From Limenecus sp048360435 (GTDB lineage: Bacteria > Cyanobacteriota > Vampirovibrionia > Gastranaerophilales > Gastranaerophilaceae): a stretch of 64,000 bases of DNA. The notes below the pieces were generated by a model, which was not told the DNA's origin, did no database searches, and saw nothing but the letters and a program-made list of their open reading frames with translations. The stretch lies in assembly GCA_048360435.1 (NCBI GenBank), contig DBGCOP010000027.1:124001-188000 (forward strand), in the 5' to 3' direction. Of this stretch, positions 43,561 through 53,318 are shown in pieces (positions within the stretch are counted from its first letter, which is position 1; every line of letters begins with the position of its first letter). A program made the translations under genes and the position numbers.

Positions 43561-44802
43561 ATGACTATAAATATCAATAAGACAAAAGCTATTTTAGGTA
43601 AAGTGAATTCTAAAGGTGCAGAGCTTTTGAGAAAAGAAACAGGGCTAAAACTTTCGCAGGCGCCAAAAGAAGGTTTGAGTGTTCCTCAAGAAGCAGTTTC
43701 TTTTGATGCTGTCAGGGTTGGGCGAAATTTTAATCCTAATCAGTCTTATACTGATATTTTTACTTTTCGTGATAAAAACGGGGAAATTATAAGTCGAGTT
43801 ACTAAAAAAGTTGACGGCAAAAATGTTAGTGAAACAAAAAAATGGTTTGAAAAATTGTTTCCTTGGGAAAAAGATCTTGATGACATTGGTGAAAAAGTTT
43901 TGAGCATTCCTGCAACAAAAGTCAGTTCTTATACTAGAGAAAATGGAAAAATTTCACAGATTACAGAAGATGTTTTTGCTGTTGCCCAAACTGAAAAGCC
44001 AATAGTTACACATTCTAAAAAAACTATTACACCTGTTTATGATGATGTTTATAAGTCTACTAATAAAGAGACATTTTTGCTTGAACAAAGACAAAATGGC
44101 ACTTCACCAAAGTTTATAAAAAATGAATATGAAGTTAACCGATATGCAATCGGTTATGCAGATTTGAAAAAATCAGAAGTGTCTTCTCCTGAATTAAGAG
44201 AAATAGCAAAAAACACTTATCTCCTTCCTCATGTTAGTAAGGATAACAAATTTCCACACCGAATGGCACAGGCGAATATCCAGGATGCTGGTTTTATTGT
44301 GTTACCTGAAGTTAATCTGTACAAAGAAAAATCAAACCTACGCGGTTATTTTTCTACATCAGGTGATGTTAATATAAATCTAAAAAGTTCCAGAGATTTA
44401 AAAACACCACGAAACTCTCTGACTAATACAATTGGGCACGAAGTCGGACACGCAAAATGGGACGAAAAGTGTATGCAATATGATATGTATAAAGCAGGTA
44501 TAATGGATGCGGATGAGTTTTTTGCGTTTAATACCAAAATAGATATACCAAATATTAAACGATATAAATATGCAATTGATCACTATGTTCCTTTTAATGT
44601 AAATCCTATTCTTTACAAAAATAATTTTGCAGAAGTTGTTGCAAGAGAAGAAGGCAGAAAATCTGTAAAAAAACTTTCTGATCTGAAGGAAAGTTTAGAA
44701 GAAGCTTTTCCTTACCAACACGGTTTTCAATTTAACAGACCAAGTGGGATGGAAGATGATTTTGCTGATTTAATGACACTTATGGACAGCTGGACTAAAT
44801 AG
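43561..44802 (+). CDS. Putative zinc metalloprotease (zincin) without signal peptide
   Basis: The C-terminal half has HEVGH at residues 293-297 after a NSLTNTIG strand, and about 65 residues later FAEVVAREEGRKS, where a Glu could be the third zinc ligand as in gluzincins. The N-terminal half (about residues 1-200) has no recognised domain; a VSFDAVRVGRNF stretch lies near residue 46. There is no signal peptide, so it acts inside or leaves by a non-classical route. It is 413 residues long and the last gene before a terminator, behind the paralogous membrane pair. The protease call rests on the motif and its setting. Confidence 0.65.
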   Translation: MTININKTKAILGKVNSKGAELLRKETGLKLSQAPKEGLSVPQEAVSFDAVRVGRNFNPNQSYTDIFTFRDKNGEIISRVTKKVDGKNVSETKKWFEKLFPWEKDLDDIGEKVLSIPATKVSSYTRENGKISQITEDVFAVAQTEKPIVTHSKKTITPVYDDVYKSTNKETFLLEQRQNGTSPKFIKNEYEVNRYAIGYADLKKSEVSSPELREIAKNTYLLPHVSKDNKFPHRMAQANIQDAGFIVLPEVNLYKEKSNLRGYFSTSGDVNINLKSSRDLKTPRNSLTNTIGHEVGHAKWDEKCMQYDMYKAGIMDADEFFAFNTKIDIPNIKRYKYAIDHYVPFNVNPILYKNNFAEVVAREEGRKSVKKLSDLKESLEEAFPYQHGFQFNRPSGMEDDFADLMTLMDSWTK

Positions 44803-44804
44803 AT

Positions 44805-44836
44805 AAAAGTTCCCGAAAATTCGGGAACTTTTTTAA
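44805..44836 (+). terminator. Terminator after the zincin gene
   Basis: The stem AAAAGTTCCCGA pairs with TCGGGAACTTTT around a short A-rich loop, followed by a T-run, just past the stop at 44802. Confidence 0.9.
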
Positions 44837-44940
44837 TATTTGGCTCTAACTGTTATTTTGTTTGTATTAAAAATAGGTTTGTATTACCATATTAAGTATG
44901 TAGTTTGGTATTGGTATAAGAATAAGGAGGTAGTTATATT

Positions 44941-47900
44941 ATGCCAGGTAAAACAATAACAGTTGATGGTAACTACGCTGCTGCGCATGTTGCGTATGCG
45001 TTAAGCGAAGTATCAGCAATTTACCCTATTACTCCTTCATCTACAATGGGTGAATGGGTTGATGAATGGGCTTCACAACACAAGAAAAACATCTGGGGCA
45101 AAGAAGTAAGAGTTGCTGAAATGCAATCTGAAGCCGGCGCAGCAGGTGCTGTCCACGGTTCACTTGCAGCAGGTGCTTTGACTTCTACATATACAGCATC
45201 TCAAGGCTTGCTTTTGATGATTCCTGTTATGCACAAAGTAGCAGGTGAAATGCTTCCGCACGTAATTCACGTTTCTGCTCGTGCATTGGCTGCTCAATCA
45301 TTAGCAATCTTTGGAGACCACACAGACGTTATGGGCTGCCGTAACACAGGTTATGCAATGTTGGCTGCTAACTCTGTTCAAGAAGAAATGGATATGGCTT
45401 TAGTTGCTCACCTTGCAACTTACAAGTCAAAAGTTCCTTTCTTGCAATTCTTTGACGGTTTTAGAACTTCTCACGAAATTCACAAAATCGAAGAAATTTC
45501 TTACGAAGATATTGCTAAATTAGTAGAACCTAAATACATTGAAGAATTCAGAAAAAGAGCTATGAGACCGGAAGCTCCTATCTGTAAAGTTGGTGCACAA
45601 AACACCGACGTATATTTCCAGGGACGTGAGACAGTTAACAAATACTATGATGCAGTACCTGATATTGTTCAGGAATACATGGATAAAGTTGCTGCTGTAA
45701 CAGGCAGACAGTATCACCCGTTCGATTATGTTGGTGCGCCTGACGCTACTGATGTTATCGTTGCTATCGGTTCAGGTTGTGAAACTATCGAAGAAACAAT
45801 CGAATATCTCAACGCAAAACGCGGTACTAAATACGGCTTGGTTAAAGTTAGACTTTACAGACCGTTCGACGTAAAACGTTTCAATGAAGCATTGCCTAAA
45901 TCAGTTAAACGTATCACTGTATTAGACAGAACAAAAGAACCCGGTTCTATCGGTGAACCTTTGTATATCGATGTTGTTGCAGCATTGGAAAACAAAGATA
46001 TCAGAGTTATCGGCGGACGTTACGGTTTGTCTTCTAAAGAATTTACACCTTCAATGGTTCTCGCTATCTACAAACACGCTGAAAACAATGGTTTCCACGG
46101 CTTTACAGTAGGTATCGAAGACGACGTTACAAACCTTTCTTTGAAAGTTGAAGAAGAAATCGTTACAGAACCTGAAGGTACTACAAACTGTATGTTCTGG
46201 GGTCTGGGTTCAGACGGTACTGTTGGTGCTAATAAAAGCTCTATCAAGATTATCGGTCAGTATACAAACAAAGATGCTCAAGCATACTTTGCTTATGACT
46301 CTAAAAAATCTTTTGGTGTAACAGTTTCTCACTTGAGATTCGGTGACAAGGCTATTAAATCAACTTACCTTATCACAGCTCCTGACTTTGTATCTTGCTC
46401 AACACACTCTTATATCGGCAGATATGATTTGTTAAAAGGTATCAAAGAAGGCGGTGTATTCCTTCTTAACAGCCCTTGGTCAAAAGAAGAAGCCTTCTCT
46501 CACTTAACAAGAGATATGCAAGAAACTATCATCAAAAAGAAAATCAAATTCTACAACATTGATGCAGAATCTCTTATTGAAAAACAACCGGGCTTAAGAG
46601 GTAAAGGTGCTAACACAGTAATGATGGTAGCTTACTTCAAAGTATCAGGTATCATTCCTTTTGAACAAGCTTTGGAAGGTATGAGAGAAATGACAAAGAA
46701 AACCTTTAAGAAAAAAGGCGACGATGTTGTTAACATGAACCTTGCTTTGATCGACGCAGCTGTTGACGCTTGTGAAGAAGTTATTGTTCCTTCTTCATTA
46801 GACGGTGTTTGCGCTGCTGATCCTGTAAAATTCATCTCAGATGACGCTTCAGAATTTGCTAAGAAAATTATTGAACCTTCAATGAGACAAAAAGGCGATG
46901 ACATACCAGTATCAGCTATGTCAGTTGACGGTGTAATCCCGACAGGTACTTCTTGTCTTGAAAAACGTGCTATTGCACCGAGAGTTCCTCACTGGAATTC
47001 AGAAGCTTGTATCCAATGCGGTATCTGTGCTTCTGCATGTCCTCATGCAGCAATCAGAACTAAATTGATTGAAAAGGAAAATCTTAAAGATGCTCCTGAA
47101 TCATTCAATACAATTGAAGCAAAACCAAATGCAAATGGTGAACACTTCAAAGTTCAAGTTTATTGCAAAGATTGTACAGGCTGCGGTGTTTGTGTGGATC
47201 AATGTCCTGCTAACAAAAACCCTGAAAAACAAGCTCTTACTTGGTCAACTATTGAAAAAGAAGAAGCAGCTTGTGAAGTTGTTAATGAAAAATTCTTTGA
47301 TGAATTGCCTGACAACGTAATGGGTAAAAACACTACAAAAACAATCAAAGGTGCAATGCTTAGAAAACCGTTATTCGAGTTTTCCGGCGCTTGTGCAGGT
47401 TGCGGTGAAACACCTTATGTTAAACTTGTTTCTCAATTGTTCGGTGAAAACGCAATTGTAGCTAACGCAACAGGTTGTTCTTCAATTTACTCAGGTACAT
47501 TCCCGACAATTCCTTATACAACTACTAAGGAAGGCAGAGGACCGGCATGGGCTAACTCATTATTTGAAGACAACGCTGAATTTGGTTTCGGTATGAGATT
47601 GGCTGTTGAACAAAACAGAGATACTTTACAAACTTATGTTTCTAAAGTTCTTGAAAACGAAAAAACTCCGGCTGACCTTAAAGAAGCTCTTGAAGGTGCT
47701 ATGGCTCACTGGGATAATTCAAAAACAGATGAAGCAATTGCTGCTCAAAATAAAGCAAAAGAAGCTCTTGCTAAATATGCTGATGTTGAATGTCCTGATT
47801 TAGCTAAAGTAAGAGAACTTCAAGACTACTTTACTGATAAATCAGTATGGATTATCGGTGGCGACGGATGGGCAAACGATATCGGATACGGCGGTATTGA

Positions 47901-48474
47901 TCACGTTCTTGCTCAAAACAAAAACGTTAACATCCTCGTACTTGATACCGAAGTTTACTCTAATACAGGCGGACAGGCTTCTAAATCAACACCGACCGGT
48001 GCTGTTGCGAAGTTTGCCACAGGCGGTAAACCGACATACAAGAAAAATATGGGCTTGATGAGCATGTCTTACGGTTATGTATATGTTGCATCAGTTGCTC
48101 TTGGTGCTGACAGAGCTCAAACTCTTAAAGCATTCCAGGAAGCTGAAGCATACGACGGCCCGTCTATCATCTTTGCTTATGCTCCTTGTATCGCTCACGG
48201 CATCGACATGAGTAAAACTCAAACAGAACAGAAACGTGCTGTTGAAGCGGGATACTTCCCTCTTTACAGATACAACCCTGCTAATGAACAACCGTTCACT
48301 TGGGATGCTAAAGATCCTAAGGGAAGCTATCAAGAGTTCATCAGAAGTGAAGGACGTTATAAGCAGCTTGCTAAAACAAATCCTGAACATGCAGAGGCTC
48401 TTTATAGTCAGGCAGAAGTTGATGCTGCTAAGAGAATGGCTGTATTCAAGGCTATTGGTGAACTTATTAAATAG
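44941..48474 (+). CDS. nifJ: Pyruvate:ferredoxin (flavodoxin) oxidoreductase
   Basis: This 1,177-residue single-chain PFOR turns pyruvate and CoA into acetyl-CoA and CO2 and reduces ferredoxin; it is the key step of anaerobic pyruvate use. Domain order is as in the family: N-terminal domain with the YPITPSS motif (residues 29-35), middle domains, a two-cluster ferredoxin domain with CIQCGICASACPHA (about 690-703) and CKDCTGCGVCVDQCP (about 742-756), and a C-terminal thiamine-diphosphate domain with GDGWANDIGYGG and NTGGQASKSTP. An AAGGAGG site precedes the ATG. Codon choice looks more C-ending than in neighbours, a sign of high expression. It is monocistronic, with a terminator. Confidence 0.98.
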   Translation: MPGKTITVDGNYAAAHVAYALSEVSAIYPITPSSTMGEWVDEWASQHKKNIWGKEVRVAEMQSEAGAAGAVHGSLAAGALTSTYTASQGLLLMIPVMHKVAGEMLPHVIHVSARALAAQSLAIFGDHTDVMGCRNTGYAMLAANSVQEEMDMALVAHLATYKSKVPFLQFFDGFRTSHEIHKIEEISYEDIAKLVEPKYIEEFRKRAMRPEAPICKVGAQNTDVYFQGRETVNKYYDAVPDIVQEYMDKVAAVTGRQYHPFDYVGAPDATDVIVAIGSGCETIEETIEYLNAKRGTKYGLVKVRLYRPFDVKRFNEALPKSVKRITVLDRTKEPGSIGEPLYIDVVAALENKDIRVIGGRYGLSSKEFTPSMVLAIYKHAENNGFHGFTVGIEDDVTNLSLKVEEEIVTEPEGTTNCMFWGLGSDGTVGANKSSIKIIGQYTNKDAQAYFAYDSKKSFGVTVSHLRFGDKAIKSTYLITAPDFVSCSTHSYIGRYDLLKGIKEGGVFLLNSPWSKEEAFSHLTRDMQETIIKKKIKFYNIDAESLIEKQPGLRGKGANTVMMVAYFKVSGIIPFEQALEGMREMTKKTFKKKGDDVVNMNLALIDAAVDACEEVIVPSSLDGVCAADPVKFISDDASEFAKKIIEPSMRQKGDDIPVSAMSVDGVIPTGTSCLEKRAIAPRVPHWNSEACIQCGICASACPHAAIRTKLIEKENLKDAPESFNTIEAKPNANGEHFKVQVYCKDCTGCGVCVDQCPANKNPEKQALTWSTIEKEEAACEVVNEKFFDELPDNVMGKNTTKTIKGAMLRKPLFEFSGACAGCGETPYVKLVSQLFGENAIVANATGCSSIYSGTFPTIPYTTTKEGRGPAWANSLFEDNAEFGFGMRLAVEQNRDTLQTYVSKVLENEKTPADLKEALEGAMAHWDNSKTDEAIAAQNKAKEALAKYADVECPDLAKVRELQDYFTDKSVWIIGGDGWANDIGYGGIDHVLAQNKNVNILVLDTEVYSNTGGQASKSTPTGAVAKFATGGKPTYKKNMGLMSMSYGYVYVASVALGADRAQTLKAFQEAEAYDGPSIIFAYAPCIAHGIDMSKTQTEQKRAVEAGYFPLYRYNPANEQPFTWDAKDPKGSYQEFIRSEGRYKQLAKTNPEHAEALYSQAEVDAAKRMAVFKAIGELIK

Positions 48475-48493
48475 TTCATATAGTTCATAGAAT

Positions 48494-48525
48494 TAAGAGG
48501 CATCGGTTCCGATGCCTCTTTTTTT
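48494..48525 (+). terminator. Terminator of the PFOR gene
   Basis: The stem AAGAGGCATCGG pairs with CCGATGCCTCTT, followed by seven T. Confidence 0.92.
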
Positions 48526-48542
48526 ATAAATTAATGCAAATA

Positions 48543-50435
48543 TTATATTTTTGTGTAAAGAGATTCAGAGATATTAATAAACTCTCTGACAAGATTCTTA
48601 TCCCATTGTATTCCTGCTCCGACCTTTAAGATTTCACATGCTTTTTCGTTAGACATTCCTTTTCTGTATGGTCTGTCTGATATTAAAGCGTGATATGCAT
48701 CAGCAACGGAAACAATTCTTGCTGCAAGAGGGATATCTTCACCTTTGAGTTTTTCAGGGTATCCTGAACCGTCCCAATGTTCGTGGTGATATTTTACAAT
48801 GGGAATCAAATCATGAAGTGATTCGTTTGGCAGAAGCACTTTTTCCGCACCAATTGTCGGGTGTTGCTTCATAATTTCCCATTCTTCGTCTGTTAATTTA
48901 GAAGGTTTTTTCAAGACTGATTCGGGAATACCTATTTTACCTATGTCATGGAGGAGTGCTCCGAGTTTGATTCGTTCAACATCTTTTTCAGGAAGATTAA
49001 GTGCTCTTGCAAGTGCTTCTGCATATCTGGATACAGATGAGGAATGACCTTTTGTATATTCATCTTTTGCATCAATTGCACTTGCAAGTGATGTTACTAC
49101 TTCAATCAGGTGGCTCTGGTTAATAATTTCTTCTGAATGGAATTTGTTAACTAATTCTTCATCAAAGCTGATTCCAATAGAGGCATGTCTTTTGGCTATA
49201 ACTGATGCAAATGAACTCAATGCAGTGTCGTCCCAGAAGTCAAAATCTTCTGAACAAACAATTGTTGACATTCCGTTTTTGTAGCCTTTGCTTTTTGAAA
49301 TATACATTGCCTGTTCTGCAAGTATTAATAATTTTTCTAAATCTTGTGTTGAATTAGGGTAGGTTGCTATCCCGACAGAAACTTTAACCGGTCCAACATC
49401 ATCCACCAGACAGCAGGAAAGTGAATAGGTTAAATACTCAGCTAGGTATTTTGCTTCAGCTGAAGTTGTCTCCGGTAGTATGATAGCAATCTCGTCTCCG
49501 CCGTATCTTGCTGCTGAATCATTGTTTCTGATACCTTGTTTTATTTTGTCTGCAACAAGTCTTATAATTTCATCACCTTTTGCTGCTCCAAAATCTCTGT
49601 TTATTTGTGAGATGTTGTTTATATCAAAAATAACAATGGATGTTTGAGTTTGTGTTCTTTTAGCTTTTTCAATTTCCATAGCCAAAAGTTCTTGAAACTT
49701 TCTGTGGTTGTTCAGGTTTGTTAATGCATCAGTATCTGTGTTCATAAGAACTTTAGTTGACAGGTCCAAATTTTGTATGAACAATGCAAGATAGTTAGCC
49801 ATAAGTTTGTAGACTTCTGCATTTTGTTCATAATTGTTGTCACCGACAAGCATAACTCCAATGCAGTCATTGACTGCTGTAAGCGGAATTATTCCGACAG
49901 CTGAATCATTCAGGTAATGAACATTTAAAAAACTGTTACTTGAAACGTATGAAGGTGTTTTTGTAAGAAAAGCTTTTTCCACAGGATTTTCAGAACCATT
50001 TATCAGAATTCTGCTTGTGAAAGTGCTGCCTATTTTATCAATAATTTTAAAGTTAATACATTTTGATTGTTCAGAGTATAGGCCAAAAGCTGTGAAGGTT
50101 GAATTGAGTTTGTTTACAAAAATATTATGAAGAGAATAGAAAAGTTCGTTTTGTGTTTCTTTTCCTTGAGTTACTTCATTAATAAATTTAATAACTTCCT
50201 GATAGTCAATATTTTCTGACGTTCTCCAGGTTTTTTGGTTGTATCCGGCATACATACGATTAGCAGTAGTACGATTGTTAATCGTGTTAATTTTGGAAAT
50301 CAAACCATTAGGAATAATCGGGTTTGAGTGTTTGATTGGAATTCCCGATTTTTCTTTGTCAGAATTGCTTCCTGCTATATTTTCTGCCACCTTGTCGGCG
50401 AACTTATCGGTATTATGAAAATTACTAAAGTTCAA
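48543..50435 (-). CDS. Dual c-di-GMP enzyme: GAF-like, GGDEF and HD-GYP domains
   Basis: A GAF-like sensor region (about residues 75-220) is followed by a diguanylate cyclase domain with the active site RYGGDEIAIIL, and by an HD-GYP phosphodiesterase with HDIGKIGIPE, HHEHWDGSGYPEKL and the final signature region. A product-inhibition site R-x-x-D (RNND) lies five residues before GGDE. So the protein can make and break the second messenger c-di-GMP, with the GAF-like part as input. It is 630 residues long and has no membrane segment. A single gene, it faces PFOR convergently and diverges from asd. A PilZ receptor is encoded at 60042. Confidence 0.9.
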   Translation of the reverse strand: MNFSNFHNTDKFADKVAENIAGSNSDKEKSGIPIKHSNPIIPNGLISKINTINNRTTANRMYAGYNQKTWRTSENIDYQEVIKFINEVTQGKETQNELFYSLHNIFVNKLNSTFTAFGLYSEQSKCINFKIIDKIGSTFTSRILINGSENPVEKAFLTKTPSYVSSNSFLNVHYLNDSAVGIIPLTAVNDCIGVMLVGDNNYEQNAEVYKLMANYLALFIQNLDLSTKVLMNTDTDALTNLNNHRKFQELLAMEIEKAKRTQTQTSIVIFDINNISQINRDFGAAKGDEIIRLVADKIKQGIRNNDSAARYGGDEIAIILPETTSAEAKYLAEYLTYSLSCCLVDDVGPVKVSVGIATYPNSTQDLEKLLILAEQAMYISKSKGYKNGMSTIVCSEDFDFWDDTALSSFASVIAKRHASIGISFDEELVNKFHSEEIINQSHLIEVVTSLASAIDAKDEYTKGHSSSVSRYAEALARALNLPEKDVERIKLGALLHDIGKIGIPESVLKKPSKLTDEEWEIMKQHPTIGAEKVLLPNESLHDLIPIVKYHHEHWDGSGYPEKLKGEDIPLAARIVSVADAYHALISDRPYRKGMSNEKACEILKVGAGIQWDKNLVREFINISESLYTKI

Positions 50436-50641
50436 TTCACACCTTCCTGATACGAATAATATAAAAACCCTGATTTAAAAAATTTGCCAGTTTATCAATT
50501 TTTCATTAAAAATTTTTACAATTTTATTTATTGTATCAGTATATATATCTCTTTGTAAAGATATGAGAATTGTAAATTTATATAGTTTGTCAAAAAATTT
50601 TATACTATAATTGAATTGTGTCAAAGGATTTAGAGGTGAAG

Positions 50642-51658
50642 ATGAAAAAACCAAATATAGCAGTTTTAGGTGCAACAGGTGTAGTAGGCAGAGAAATCTT
50701 GAAAATACTTGTTGAGGAAAATGTTCCTTATAATGAAATTAAATTTTTGGCAAGCAAAAAAAGCGCCGGCAAAAAGATTACATTTAAAGATGAAGAACAT
50801 ACTATTGTTGAAGCTACACCGGAAGCTTTTGATGGAGTGAATATAGTTCTTGCTTCAGCAGGAGGTTCTACTTCATTAGCTCTGGCTCCTGAGGCAGTAA
50901 AAAGAGGTTGCGTTTTTATAGACAACTCCAGTGCTTATCGTATGGATGAGGATTGTCCGTTGGTTATTGTTGGTGTTAATGATGAAGATTTAAGAAAACA
51001 TAAAGGAATAATTCCCAACCCAAACTGCTCAACATCTCAATTGATGCTTGTTTTAAAGCCTTTGCATGATTATGCCAAAATTAAAAGAATGATTGTAAGC
51101 ACATATCAGGCTGTTTCTGGAGCAGGGCTTGCTGCAATTAATGAGCTTAAGGAAAATACAATAGCTGTTAATGAAGGCAAAGATTTTGAAAATGTTAAAT
51201 TTAAAAAGCCGATTGCTTATAATGTGATACCTCAAATTGATGTATTCTGCGAAAACGGTTATACAAAAGAAGAAATGAAGGTTACTAATGAAACAAGAAA
51301 GATTCTTCATTTGAGTGAAGATGTTCCTGTTTCTTGTACAGCTGTTCGTGTTCCTGTCTTCCATGGTCACTCAGAGGCTGTTACTATTGAGTTTGAAAAA
51401 GAGATTTCAGCAGAAAAAGCCAGAGAACTTCTTGAAAATGCTTGGGGTGTTGAAGTTATGGATGACATAGAAAATTTTGTATATCCCACACCTCAGGATG
51501 CAGCCGGCAAGGATCCTGTGTATGTCGGCAGAATAAGAAAAAATATTGCATTTGATAATGCTATTGATTTGTGGTGTGTTGCTGACAATATTAGGATTGG
51601 TGCTGCATTGAATACAGTTCGCATTGCAAAGAAAGTTATTGAGATGCAGTTGTTTTAG
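50642..51658 (+). CDS. asd: Aspartate-semialdehyde dehydrogenase
   Basis: Asd reduces aspartyl phosphate to aspartate semialdehyde, the branch point to lysine/diaminopimelate, threonine and methionine. The NADP-binding motif GATGVVGREIL (about 9-19), the active-site PNPNCSTSQL with Cys near residue 129, and the later RVPVFHGHSEAV are all present. I chose the ATG at 50642, with AGAGGTGA directly before it; a GTG at 50618 in frame would lack a site. The length of 338 residues is normal. queA follows after 13 bases on the same strand. dapB (8402) is the next enzyme but one of this route. Confidence 0.96.
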   Translation: MKKPNIAVLGATGVVGREILKILVEENVPYNEIKFLASKKSAGKKITFKDEEHTIVEATPEAFDGVNIVLASAGGSTSLALAPEAVKRGCVFIDNSSAYRMDEDCPLVIVGVNDEDLRKHKGIIPNPNCSTSQLMLVLKPLHDYAKIKRMIVSTYQAVSGAGLAAINELKENTIAVNEGKDFENVKFKKPIAYNVIPQIDVFCENGYTKEEMKVTNETRKILHLSEDVPVSCTAVRVPVFHGHSEAVTIEFEKEISAEKARELLENAWGVEVMDDIENFVYPTPQDAAGKDPVYVGRIRKNIAFDNAIDLWCVADNIRIGAALNTVRIAKKVIEMQLF

Positions 51659-51671
51659 AAAGTGCAAAAAA

Positions 51672-52733
51672 GTGGATAAAACACAAGAAAAAATATCAAT
51701 ATCTGAATATGATTATGAGTTGCCGAAAGATCTCATAGCTCAGTTGCCTTCGCAGAAAAGAGATGAATGTAGAATGATGGTTCTTGATAGGGCCGATAAA
51801 TCTATTGTTCATAGACATTTTTATGATATTACAGACTATTTTGATGAGAATGATGTACTTGTATTGAATAATACAAAAGTTATTCCTGCCAGATTGTTCG
51901 GTAAAAAAAGCACCGGAGCAAATATTGAAGTATTTCTTTTAAAACAAATCGGTGATAAAACCTGGGAAGTTTTAATCAAGCCTTCTAAAAGAATTAAAGA
52001 AGAAATGATTATAGAAATTTCACCGGAGTTGTATGTAAAAGTTTTAACCAGACAAAATGAAGGAAAGTGGCTTGTTGAACTTCATTATGATGGATCTTTC
52101 TATGAAATTTTGGATAAAGTAGGGAATATTCCTCTTCCTCCTTATATAGAAAGGTCGATGACTGATAAACAGCTTGCATCTTTGGATTATGATAGATATC
52201 AGACTGTTTATGCTTGTCGAGAAGGCTCTGTTGCTGCTCCAACAGCAGGTTTGCACTTTACTGATGAAATTCTTGATAAGTTAAAAGCAAAAGGTGTTCA
52301 GATTTGTTATGTTACTCTTAATGTCGGGATTGGCACTTTTAGACCTGTAAAAGTTGATAATGTTCTCGAGCATAAGATGGATTCTGAAGAATATGAAATT
52401 TCTGCTGAAACAGCACGCATTATCAATGAAGCTAAAAAATCAGGTAAAAGAATAACAGCTGTCGGGACTACAACTGTGAGAACACTTGAATCTTGCATGA
52501 AAAAATATGAAGAAATTCTTGAAGTTATTGATGATTCTACTTTATTTATATATCCAGGTTTTGAATACAAAGTTGTAGACAGATTAATTACAAACTTCCA
52601 TTTACCTAAGTCGACTTTGATTATGCTTGTTTCTGCTTTTGCAGGCAAGGATTTTGTTTTTGAGGCATACAAAAAAGCCATAGATGAGAGATATAAATTT
52701 TACAGCTATGGCGATTGTATGTTAATAAACTAG
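51672..52733 (+). CDS. queA: S-adenosylmethionine:tRNA ribosyltransferase-isomerase QueA
   Basis: QueA moves the ribose part of S-adenosylmethionine to preQ1-modified tRNA to make epoxyqueuosine. The family motifs are present: the N-terminal YDYELPKDLIAQLP, LVLNNTKVIPARL near residue 65, AAPTAGLHFT near 190, NVGIGTFRPV near 217 and the C-terminal NFHLPKSTLIMLVSAF. I chose GTG at 51672, giving 353 residues; an ATG in frame at 51624 would sit inside asd and add unlike sequence. The ribosome site is weak, so coupling with asd is likely. Its end overlaps the convergent carbonic anhydrase gene by 4 bases. Confidence 0.94.
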   Translation: MDKTQEKISISEYDYELPKDLIAQLPSQKRDECRMMVLDRADKSIVHRHFYDITDYFDENDVLVLNNTKVIPARLFGKKSTGANIEVFLLKQIGDKTWEVLIKPSKRIKEEMIIEISPELYVKVLTRQNEGKWLVELHYDGSFYEILDKVGNIPLPPYIERSMTDKQLASLDYDRYQTVYACREGSVAAPTAGLHFTDEILDKLKAKGVQICYVTLNVGIGTFRPVKVDNVLEHKMDSEEYEISAETARIINEAKKSGKRITAVGTTTVRTLESCMKKYEEILEVIDDSTLFIYPGFEYKVVDRLITNFHLPKSTLIMLVSAFAGKDFVFEAYKKAIDERYKFYSYGDCMLIN

Positions 52734-53305
52734 TCTTCTACTATTACAACTTCACCTGTGTCAAATTTTAAATACGCTCTTACTATTTCAAATTTACCTT
52801 CGTGGTGTGCTTGTCTAAGGATTTTTGAACGTTTGAGCAGTTTTCGTTTTTTTGTTAGAGTATAATTTCTTGCCAGTTCATTATAGCACTCTGTTTCTGA
52901 GTCAATAATTTCATAAACAGAACGAATAAGAAGCTCTAAATGATCAGGTTCTTTGGGGTAAAGTGCTTTCGCTGCTTTCATAACTCCGCAATCATCGTGA
53001 CTCAGAACTATAACTAGAGGTACTTTCAGGTGATCAACTGCGTATTCTACACTTTCCAGAACATTTTCTCCAATTACTGCTCCTGCACATCTGACAACAA
53101 AAATATCACCAAAACCCTTGTCAAAAACAAGTTCCGGAATAACTCTTGAATCTGAACAAGTTACCACACAAGCAATAGGTGATTGTCCGTTTTGAAGTGC
53201 TTTTAAGTCATTAACTGTTCTGTGTACAGCTGTATTTTTTCCATTTACAAAATTCTTGTTGCCTTCTAAAAGAATATCAAGTGCTTCTTTTGCTCTTTCG
53301 TTCAT
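52730..53305 (-). CDS. Beta-class carbonic anhydrase
   Basis: This enzyme interconverts CO2 and bicarbonate. The zinc site of the beta class is intact: Cys50 and the Asp-Arg pair in CSDSR (50-54), then His103 and Cys106 in SHDDCG. The length of 191 residues fits the compact bacterial type. The C-terminal part is charged and contains the usual strand VRAYLKFDTGEVVIVE. It follows yidC by 13 bases on the same strand, probably in one message, and is convergent with queA. It may supply bicarbonate for carboxylases in a CO2-rich anaerobic habitat. Confidence 0.93.
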   Translation of the reverse strand: MNERAKEALDILLEGNKNFVNGKNTAVHRTVNDLKALQNGQSPIACVVTCSDSRVIPELVFDKGFGDIFVVRCAGAVIGENVLESVEYAVDHLKVPLVIVLSHDDCGVMKAAKALYPKEPDHLELLIRSVYEIIDSETECYNELARNYTLTKKRKLLKRSKILRQAHHEGKFEIVRAYLKFDTGEVVIVED

Positions 53306-53318
53306 ATAAAACCTCTTT

